Shown one piece after another: positions 43,805-49,880 of a stretch of 64,000 nt of DNA. The translations under genes were made by a program, and so were the position numbers. Source of the DNA: Flavobacteriales bacterium (GTDB lineage: Bacteria > Bacteroidota > Bacteroidia > Flavobacteriales_F > PHOS-HE28); the NCBI GenBank assembly GCA_016712535.1, contig JADJQW010000002.1:1426001-1490000 (forward strand), in the 5' to 3' direction. The notes under the pieces are model-generated. The model saw only the letters and a list, made by a program, of their open reading frames with translations. It was not told the origin of the DNA and searched no databases. The stretch's first letter is position 1; each line of letters opens with the position of its first letter.

Positions 43805-46261
43805 CTAAGCCTCCGCCTTCACCCCATTCCCTCCCGGCACCTTCGCCTCCACCTCCGCGATCGCCTTGATCGTGCGCAGGAGAGAATCCGGCGTGACGCT
43901 GATGCTGTCGATGCCCAGTTCCACGAGGAATTGCGCGAAGTCGGGGAAGTCGCTCGGCCCTTGGCCGCAGATGCCCACCTTGGTCTTGGTCTTCTTGGCG
44001 CTGGTGATGAGCATGCGGAGCATGCGCTTCACCGCTTCGTTGCGCTCATCATAGAGGTGCGCCACCAGCGAACTATCGCGATCGAGGCCGAGGGTGAGCT
44101 GCGTGAGGTCGTTGCTGCCGATGGAGAAGCCATCGATGTACTGTGCGAACTCATCGGCCATGATGATGTTGCTGGGGATCTCGGCCATGAGGTAGACCTC
44201 CAGGCCTTCCTTGCCGCGCTCCAGTCCGTTCTGCTTCATCACCACCGCTACTTTCTTCAGTTCGGTCACGGTGCGGCAGAAGGGCACCATCACCACCACG
44301 TTCTTCAGGCCCATCTTCTCGCGCACGCGCTTGATGGCCTTGCACTCCATGCCGAAGGCCTCCTTGTACGCTTCGCTGTAGTAACGCGAAGCGCCGCGCC
44401 AGCCGATCATCGGGTTCTCCTCGTTGGGTTCGAAGTGCTCGCCGCCCAGCAGGTTCTTGTACTCGTTGCTCTTGAAGTCGCTGAAGCGCACGATGACCTT
44501 GTTGGGGTAGAAGGCGCTGGCGATCTTGGCGATGCCGTAGCTCAGCTTCTTCACGAAGAAGGTCTCCTCGTCCTCATAGCCGTTGATGAGGTAGCTGATG
44601 CGGCCGCTCAATGCAACATCACCGAGTTCCTTGTGCTGGAGCAGTGCCAGCGGATGCGCGCAGATGTAGTTGTTGATGATGAACTCCTCGCGCGCCAGGC
44701 CCACGCCGGCGTTCGGCAGGCCCGCGAACTTGAAGGCCATATCGGGCGAAGCCACGTTGAGCATGATGGGCGTGCGCACTTTCGGGATGGCGCTCAAGAG
44801 CGTTTCCTCGGTGATGTACGGCACATGCCCGGCGTAGATCACACCGGTGTCGCCTTCGCAGCAGCTGATGGTGATCTCGTCGCCGTTCTCCACTTTCTCG
44901 GTGGCATCGCCGCATCCCACGATCGCGGGCACGCCCATCTCGCGCGCCACGATCGCGGCGTGGCAGGTCCGGCCGCCCTTGTTGGTGACGATCGCCGCCG
45001 CCTTCTTCATGATCGGCTCCCAATCGGGATCGGTCATGTCGGTCACGAGCACGTCGCCCTTCTGGAAGTCCTTGCCGTCGGTGCCGCCGCCGCGTCCGTC
45101 GAGGCTGTACATGATGCGCACCTTGCCGGTGCCCACCTTCGCGCCGATCGCGATGCCCTTGGCGATGATCCGCTCGTCGCCCTTCGGTTTCAACTTGTAG
45201 TCCACCACCTTGTCGGAATCGCCGCGGCTGTGGATGGTCTCGGGCCGCGCTTGCAGGATGAAGAGCTGCTTGCTCAAGCCATCCACCGCCCACTCCACGT
45301 CCATGGGGCACCACGCGCCTTTCTTCGCGCTGTAGTAGTTCTCGATGGCGACCACGCTCCTGGCAAGCTCCAACGCCTGCTCATCCGTGAGGCAGAAGCG
45401 GTTGCGCATGGGGCGCTCCACGGGGACCACGAGCACCGGCTCGCCGGGCTCCACGCCGTAGATCATCTTGCGGTCCTTGTTGCCCAGCTTCTTCTCGATG
45501 ATGCTGCTGAAGCCTTCATTGAGCGTGGGCTTGAAGACCAGGAACTCATCGGGGCTCACGCTGCCCTGCACCACCATTTCGCCCAGGCCGTAGCTGCCGT
45601 TGACGAGCACCACGTCCTTGAAGCCGCTCTCGGTGTCGAGCGAGAACGCGACGCCTGAGGAAGCCAGGTCGGAGCGCACCATCTTCTGCACGCCCACGCT
45701 CAGGCCGATGTTGAAGTGGTCGTAGCCCAGGTTGTGGCGGTACACGATGGCGCGATCGGTGAAGAGCGAGGCGAAGCAGTTGCGCACGGCCACGAGCAGT
45801 TCCTCCGGACCGCGCACGTTCAAGTAGGTCTCCTGCTGCCCGGCGAACGAGGCGTCGGGCAGGTCTTCCGCGGTCGCGGATGAGCGCACGGCCACATCGG
45901 TGGCATCCTGCCCGTACTGCTTGCTCATCTCGAGGTAGCGCGCCACGATGTCGTTGCTGATCGCCTCCGGGAACTTGCCGTTCTTCACCAGGGCGCGCAC
46001 AGCGAGGCCCGCGCGGCGGATGCTCTCCACATCCTCCGGGTCCATCTTGTCGATCAGCTCGCGGATCCGGGCATCGAGCCCATTGAATTCGATGAAGGCC
46101 TCATAGCTGGCCACGGTGACCACGAATCCGCCGGGCACCTTCACGCCCAGCTTGCCCAGGTTCTGGATCATCTCCCCGAGGCTGGCGTTCTTGCCGCCCA
46201 CGGTGGGGATGTCGGAGAGTTCGACTTCGTGGAGCCATTTGAGGTAAGCGGTGTCGGTCAT
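43805..46261 (-). CDS. ppsA: Phosphoenolpyruvate synthase
   Basis: 818 residues from the ATG at 46261. The enzyme makes phosphoenolpyruvate from pyruvate, ATP and water for gluconeogenesis. The N-terminal ATP-binding domain carries GGKNASLGEM and RSSATAEDLPDASFAGQQE. The phospho-carrier His434 lies in GGRTCHAAIVAREMG. The C-terminal TIM barrel has the catalytic Cys in GICGQGPSDFPDF. Sequence order and length fit PpsA rather than pyruvate phosphate dikinase. The last ~25 codons have a decayed duplicate at 41685-41810. It lies divergent to the membrane protein at 46398, with an intergenic gap of 136 bases. Confidence 0.95.
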   Translation of the reverse strand: MTDTAYLKWLHEVELSDIPTVGGKNASLGEMIQNLGKLGVKVPGGFVVTVASYEAFIEFNGLDARIRELIDKMDPEDVESIRRAGLAVRALVKNGKFPEAISNDIVARYLEMSKQYGQDATDVAVRSSATAEDLPDASFAGQQETYLNVRGPEELLVAVRNCFASLFTDRAIVYRHNLGYDHFNIGLSVGVQKMVRSDLASSGVAFSLDTESGFKDVVLVNGSYGLGEMVVQGSVSPDEFLVFKPTLNEGFSSIIEKKLGNKDRKMIYGVEPGEPVLVVPVERPMRNRFCLTDEQALELARSVVAIENYYSAKKGAWCPMDVEWAVDGLSKQLFILQARPETIHSRGDSDKVVDYKLKPKGDERIIAKGIAIGAKVGTGKVRIMYSLDGRGGGTDGKDFQKGDVLVTDMTDPDWEPIMKKAAAIVTNKGGRTCHAAIVAREMGVPAIVGCGDATEKVENGDEITISCCEGDTGVIYAGHVPYITEETLLSAIPKVRTPIMLNVASPDMAFKFAGLPNAGVGLAREEFIINNYICAHPLALLQHKELGDVALSGRISYLINGYEDEETFFVKKLSYGIAKIASAFYPNKVIVRFSDFKSNEYKNLLGGEHFEPNEENPMIGWRGASRYYSEAYKEAFGMECKAIKRVREKMGLKNVVVMVPFCRTVTELKKVAVVMKQNGLERGKEGLEVYLMAEIPSNIIMADEFAQYIDGFSIGSNDLTQLTLGLDRDSSLVAHLYDERNEAVKRMLRMLITSAKKTKTKVGICGQGPSDFPDFAQFLVELGIDSISVTPDSLLRTIKAIAEVEAKVPGGNGVKAEA

Positions 46262-46370
46262 CTTGCGGCGATTTATCGGGGGCGTCATACGCGGCGCACC
46301 GGTTAAAGGTCGCAGCCAAGGTGATCCGTCCTTCGGGAATCCATCGTGACGATGCTCACGGTCCTTCGGG

Positions 46371-46378
46371 TAAATTGG
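46371..46378 (+). promoter_or_regulatory. Putative -7 promoter box (TAAATTGG)
   Basis: TAnnTTnG box 19 bases upstream of the ATG at 46398. Confidence 0.4.
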
Positions 46379-46397
46379 CGCCGCTGATTCCGGAGCC

Positions 46398-46883
46398 ATG
46401 GCAAACACCTTCCTTCCCGACGAAAGCGGCAGCGTTGAGCGTCCCGGCCTGATCGCCGGCCTTGGCATCGCCACCTTCATCAACACCGGCCTCTTCACGC
46501 TGGTCTATGGCGTCGGCATCCTGGGCATGCTCGCCGTGCAGCAGATGCCCTTCGATGAGTTCAATGGGCTCTTCGATGACGCGCGGACCATGCTCGGCGA
46601 CGAGGACCCGGACAGCTTCGATGCGATGATCGCCATCCTGCACGGGCATGGCCCAGCCCTCATGGGCGTGTTCTTCCTGCGCACCGTGCTGCGCCTGGTG
46701 GGGGCCATCGGCATCTGGCGCGGAAGGCGCAACGGCTTCTACCTCTATGCAGGAGCGCAGCTGCTGGGGATCTTCGCGCCGCACCTGTACCTGCCTTGGG
46801 ACATGCTCGGCGTCTTCGGACCGCTGATGGCCGTTGGCATCACCGCGGCGTATGGCAGCCAGCTGAAGCGATTAGGGCCGTGA
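46398..46883 (+). CDS. Small membrane protein of unknown function
   Basis: 161 residues with about four hydrophobic helices (IATFINTGLFTLVYGVGILG, ALMGVFFLRTVLRLVGAIGI, FYLYAGAQLLGIFAPHLY, VFGPLMAVGITAAYG). A cytoplasmic or periplasmic acidic loop follows helix 1 (DDARTMLGDEDPDSFDAMIA). No recognised family. Its own promoter lies upstream, and a REP-like repeat lies immediately downstream. Confidence 0.72.
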   Translation: MANTFLPDESGSVERPGLIAGLGIATFINTGLFTLVYGVGILGMLAVQQMPFDEFNGLFDDARTMLGDEDPDSFDAMIAILHGHGPALMGVFFLRTVLRLVGAIGIWRGRRNGFYLYAGAQLLGIFAPHLYLPWDMLGVFGPLMAVGITAAYGSQLKRLGP

Positions 46884-46907
46884 GGACTTGGCGGCGGGCC
46901 TTGCGCG

Positions 46908-46972
46908 GATCCTGGAGCTTGCGATGTGATCCGGGCGCCGATCCGCAGCAGCGGATATCCTTGCGTGCAGGG
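46908..46972. repeat. REP-like intergenic repeat, copy R1
   Basis: GCGCGGATCC ... GCTTGCGATGTGATCC ... GATCCGCAGC, matching in order the copy at 49229-49300 (GCGCGGATTC, GCTTGCGATGCGGTCC, AATCCGAACC). The element lies downstream of the membrane gene. Confidence 0.55.
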
Positions 46973-46986
46973 GCAGAGGGCCGCCT

Positions 46987-47292
46987 TCAGTGCGTGGCCA
47001 ACTTGCGCACCATCTCCTGCGTGAGGCTGGAGGCATCGGGGCCGTACGCATTCACCAGGATGCCCTTGACATCGCCCGATTTCGAGCTGATGGCGTAGAC
47101 CACGCTCTGATCCTCGGGATCGGAATTCCCCTCGAAGCGGTGGAATTCATCGATCTCGAACTCGGCAGGGTCCAAGCTCACTCCGCGCGCATGGCACACC
47201 ACGCAATGCTCGGCCAGCATCAGGTCATCGGTATAGCCGCGGCGCTGCAGGTCGTTCACCGCCTCGGAGAGCGTGGAGTAGGCGTGGCGCAT
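46987..47292 (-). CDS. Conserved small Bacteroidota protein (often labelled phosphoribosylpyrophosphate synthetase)
   Basis: 101 residues from the ATG at 47292. The family is widespread in Bacteroidota (pattern TLSEAVNDLQRRGYTDDLML ... HPAEFEIDEFHRFEGNSDPE-like with VYAISSKSGDVKGILVNAYG). Public labels as a PRPP synthetase are not supported by any PRPP loop. A CxxC pair (EHCVVCHARG) may bind metal. It is probably a soluble regulatory protein. A -7 box (TACCTTCG) sits 4 bases from the ATG. Confidence 0.82.
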   Translation of the reverse strand: MRHAYSTLSEAVNDLQRRGYTDDLMLAEHCVVCHARGVSLDPAEFEIDEFHRFEGNSDPEDQSVVYAISSKSGDVKGILVNAYGPDASSLTQEMVRKLATH

Positions 47293-47296
47293 GGCT

Positions 47297-47304
47297 CGAA
47301 GGTA
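47297..47304 (-). promoter_or_regulatory. Putative -7 promoter box (TACCTTCG)
   Basis: TAnnTTnG box 4 bases upstream of the ATG at 47292. Confidence 0.5.
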
Positions 47305-47378
47305 GGGGCGGTGGGGTGGAAGACTTTTCGCAGGTCTTGGATTGTGGCTCAACGGATCGCAGGTCAGCGAGAGCGGGG

Positions 47379-47386
47379 TATATTCG
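47379..47386 (+). promoter_or_regulatory. Putative -7 promoter box (TATATTCG)
   Basis: TAnnTTnG box that directly abuts an in-frame ATG at 47387. Transcription would begin after that ATG, so 47396 is favoured as start. Confidence 0.5.
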
Positions 47387-47395
47387 ATGTCGACA

Positions 47396-48316
47396 ATGCG
47401 CTCGAGCATGCGTTGGTTGGCCCTATTCTCCATCGTGATCGCACTTCCTCTTCGGGCGCAAGTACACGTGCCGCTATTCGATGAGCCTGCACGGGTATGG
47501 ACCTCCAGCTTTAGCGGCACGGTGACCGCGATCTGCATGGATACCTGGACCACGAGCTTTTGGCTCAGTGGCGATACCATCATGAACGATACGACTTACC
47601 AGAAGGTCGTCAGCCATGGCCTTTATTACGAGTCGTACATCAATGCGCCGCCCAATGCATGCACCACCTCTTATTTCTTCAACGGTCAAACACGGTTCGT
47701 TCGAGAGTTCGAGCGAAAGGTGTACGCCCGTCATGCGAACGCTTCAGAACGACTGATCTACGACTTCACTGCTGAGGTCGGTGACACCATTCCGTTCCCG
47801 AGCAATGCGGAAGGTTACCAGGAGTGGGGTGTTGTCAGTGCGATCGATTCCGTCGAAGTGAACGGCACGTACCGAAAGCGATTCATCATCCCGGAGATCC
47901 CAGGCTTTGGCAACGGCATTCCGCATGTGATCGAAGGGATCGGCGGATGCACAGGGCCCTTCAACGAGCTGTACGGCCAGATGGGGCTTTCGCATGGCAC
48001 GCACCTGAATTGCGTCGTTGAGCATGGTGTCCCCATCTACGGAGACACGTTCTGCCCGAATTACACGCGGATCGAGAATGTGCAGTCAGCACCTATCATC
48101 AGCATCGCGCCGAATCCGTCAACCGGCCAGTTCGTCATCAGCGGCGTCGTTGGGCCTTGCGCTCTGGAAGTGTTCGACAGCCGAGGCGGCTTGCTCAGGC
48201 AATTGCTGAGCGATCAGATCGACCTGAGCGACGAGCCTTCCGGCTTGTACCACTTGCGCGTACTTGGTCCGAACGGACGGCTCTTCAGCAGCCATAGGCT
48301 GGTGGTACAGCATTGA
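47396..48316 (+). CDS. T9SS-sorted secreted protein
   Basis: 306 residues from the ATG at 47396. Other in-frame ATGs are at 47387 and 47408; 47387 directly follows the -7 box and would be too close to the transcription start. A signal peptide (WLALFSIVIALPLRAQ) precedes a ~210-residue beta-rich domain with four Cys, resembling the uncharacterised modules of other T9SS cargo. The last ~70 residues are a T9SS type A domain (SIAPNPSTGQFVI ... LEVFDSRGGLLRQL ... EPSGLYHLRVL). No enzymatic motif is visible. Base composition is lower in GC than adjacent housekeeping genes. Confidence 0.83.
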   Translation: MRSSMRWLALFSIVIALPLRAQVHVPLFDEPARVWTSSFSGTVTAICMDTWTTSFWLSGDTIMNDTTYQKVVSHGLYYESYINAPPNACTTSYFFNGQTRFVREFERKVYARHANASERLIYDFTAEVGDTIPFPSNAEGYQEWGVVSAIDSVEVNGTYRKRFIIPEIPGFGNGIPHVIEGIGGCTGPFNELYGQMGLSHGTHLNCVVEHGVPIYGDTFCPNYTRIENVQSAPIISIAPNPSTGQFVISGVVGPCALEVFDSRGGLLRQLLSDQIDLSDEPSGLYHLRVLGPNGRLFSSHRLVVQH

Positions 48317-48349
48317 GGCTGGTCAATATTTACTCGGTGTGGTCCGGAT

Positions 48350-48385
48350 AACAGATCCCAAGCAGCGAATAACCGCGCTAGCGGG
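48350..48385. repeat. REP-like intergenic repeat, copy R2 (partial)
   Basis: GGTCCGGATAACAGATCC ... CAGCGAATAACCGCGCTAGC aligns with 49257-49300, including CCGCGCTAGCGGG. Confidence 0.6.
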
Positions 48386-48397
48386 AGCAGGTTCGCC

Positions 48398-48510
48398 GAA
48401 GCGGCAGACCGCTGCGCAGGTTCGGGGAACACCCGGTCAAGGATCGAAAGGCTTGCTTGGCGTGATCCGGATCGCGGATCCGGTCCAGCGCAGATCCGCG
48501 TCGGCGTTTG
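48398..48510. repeat. REP-like intergenic repeat, copy R3
   Basis: Begins with GCGGCAGACCGCTGCGC (identical in the copy at 49217) and later has GATCCGGATCGCGGATCCGG, a near-palindromic core that can form a hairpin, followed by GATCCGCGTCGGCG. Confidence 0.6.
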
Positions 48511-48590
48511 CTCGTGGTGCGTGTTGATGGGTGGCCGCGCTGAAGACACGGGAAATGCCATCCGTCAGTCTTCACGAACCGACACCGTGC

Positions 48591-48598
48591 TAGCTTGG
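48591..48598 (+). promoter_or_regulatory. Putative -7 promoter box (TAGCTTGG)
   Basis: TAnnTTnG box 19 bases upstream of the ATG at 48618. Confidence 0.45.
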
Positions 48599-48617
48599 CC
48601 CTGACAAAGACGAAACC

Positions 48618-48893
48618 ATGGCCGCTCCGAAAAAGACCGCTCGCAAGGCCTCCACCACCGACGCCTTGCTCGCCGGGCGACAAGTCGCCAAGCGCACGTT
48701 CGCTCCGCGCAAGAAGACCAGCACCAGCAAGCCGCATCCCGGACAACCTGACGCACGCGCCGCGAAGGACCGCGCGGGCTCTCAACTTGAGCGCGAGCGT
48801 CACATGCACCCCAGCAGCACCATCCCGAAAGCGGGCGCCGCGCGCAGCAACAAGCGATTGGTGAAGAAGACCCGTAACGCGGGCAAGAAGTGA
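48618..48893 (+). CDS. Small strongly basic protein, unknown function
   Basis: 91 residues with roughly 30 percent Lys and Arg (MAAPKKTARKAS start, ARSNKRLVKKTRNAGKK end). No signal peptide and no hydrophobic segment. Composition resembles histone-like or ribosome/nucleoid-associated tails, with AAxPKKTA-like elements; I do not recognise a family. It has its own -7 box and sits among REP-like repeats. Nucleic-acid binding is inferred from charge only. Confidence 0.65.
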   Translation: MAAPKKTARKASTTDALLAGRQVAKRTFAPRKKTSTSKPHPGQPDARAAKDRAGSQLERERHMHPSSTIPKAGAARSNKRLVKKTRNAGKK

Positions 48894-49006
48894 TGGATTG
48901 ACCGCTGGGCAGTCGATGCCTGGGTCGCTTCAGCGCCATCGCCGCTCGGATTTCCGACCGGCGATGGTGCATTCGGGCGTGGCGTCGCTCAGCACGGGGC
49001 AAGTCC

Positions 49007-49040
49007 AGAGTCGCAGATCCGCGCCAACGGGAGCGAGTCG
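49007..49040. repeat. REP-like intergenic repeat, copy R4 (partial)
   Basis: GTCCAGAGTCGCAGATCCGC ... CCAACGGGAG, a shortened and diverged form of the family core. Confidence 0.4.
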
Positions 49041-49216
49041 ATGCTTCACTCGCAACGCCCTTGAGCATTGAAAAAGCGAAGACCCAGTTCAGGATACTTG
49101 AGGTGATCGTCAAAAGGCTTTGGTGAGACCCCGGATGGCCGGGGCCAACGCGCTACGCGCGCCCGGCCTCCCGCCCTTCGGGCTGAGTGACGAGCCTCGG
49201 TGCGCAGGTCGCCTAG

Positions 49217-49300
49217 GCGGCAGACCGCTGCGCGGATTCAAGACGCTTGCGATGCGGTCCAGATTGCAAATCCGAACCAGCGAACATCCGCGCTAGCGGG
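49217..49300. repeat. REP-like intergenic repeat, copy R5
   Basis: The most complete unit: GCGGCAGACCGCTGCGCGG, GACGCTTGCGATGCGGTCC, CAAATCCGAACCAGCG, then CCGCGCTAGCGGG. It lies 11 bases from the end of the gene at 49311. Confidence 0.65.
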
Positions 49301-49310
49301 GGGGCTACCA

Positions 49311-49862
49311 TCAGCGGTTACCCTGCCGCGGTTTAAAGAAGTACCCACCCCATGCGATACCGCCGCCCCATAGTTGCTGCGACCTTCCGTTCGACCAATT
49401 CTCCAGAACAAATAGCGGAGCTATGCGCAGAATACCTCTGCCATTTGTGTTCCTTCTTATGCCTGCGCGAAAGACCGTCCAACTCCCATAGTTCGATTTG
49501 CGATCATCCGGGATCCGATCACTGGATAGGTCACTAGTTCCCAGGTAAGCCGTGTATCCGATCCCGTACTCGAACTTCCATCGCCCACGACCGTGGATTC
49601 CACTAACCTCTAACGGAAAGTGGAACGCCGGTCTGCTGTCGTATTGATTGAAACTGAAACTGAACCCAACACGCTGCGCAAAAGAGAACGCAGACACGGA
49701 ATCACACCCAGTGCATCGGTCGATGTTCGCTGATGCCAGACTTCCTGCATTGCCCAATGCCTCTAAATAAAAGGCATATCGTGTCCGGCCTTGGGCAAGT
49801 GAATTATTGACCCAAGAACAACCTAGGAGGATCAGGAACAATGCTCTGAGCGGAGAGCCCAT
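49311..49862 (-). CDS. Secreted or outer-membrane beta-barrel-like protein, unknown function
   Basis: 183 residues from the ATG at 49862; a TTG at 49877 is the alternative. A signal peptide (LFLILLGCSWVNNSLAQ) is followed by alternating hydrophobic and aromatic strands (FSFAQRVGFSFSFNQYDSRP, WKFEYGIGYTAYLG) that suggest an 8-stranded barrel. Base composition is near 50 percent GC, clearly below neighbouring genes, which hints at acquisition. It begins 18 bases after the cphA stop on the same strand and could be read from the cphA transcript. Confidence 0.7.
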   Translation of the reverse strand: MGSPLRALFLILLGCSWVNNSLAQGRTRYAFYLEALGNAGSLASANIDRCTGCDSVSAFSFAQRVGFSFSFNQYDSRPAFHFPLEVSGIHGRGRWKFEYGIGYTAYLGTSDLSSDRIPDDRKSNYGSWTVFRAGIRRNTNGRGILRIAPLFVLENWSNGRSQQLWGGGIAWGGYFFKPRQGNR

Positions 49863-49880
49863 TGTGCAGTACGCCAATTC

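Larger units (their letters stand above)
48317..48617. other. 301-base intergenic region dominated by REP-like repeats
   Basis: Contains two copies of the REP-like family (48350-48385 and 48398-48510) and the promoter of the basic protein gene. I see no open frame of coding character. Confidence 0.6.
48894..49310. other. 417-base intergenic region with REP-like repeats and hairpins
   Basis: Holds a partial repeat at ~49007-49040 and a full one at 49217-49300. Between them is a G/C-rich stretch with small hairpins (CCCCGGATGGCCGGGG, GCCCTTCGGGC). No gene is seen. Confidence 0.55.

Noticed and set aside
46987..47292. Phosphoribosylpyrophosphate synthetase function for the 101-residue protein.
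   Set aside because: It lacks a PRPP-synthase fold length and motifs; the common database label seems misleading.
47387..47395. ATG at 47387 as the start of the T9SS gene.
   Set aside because: It abuts the -7 box, so the transcript would probably begin after it. ATG at 47396 gives a complete signal peptide.
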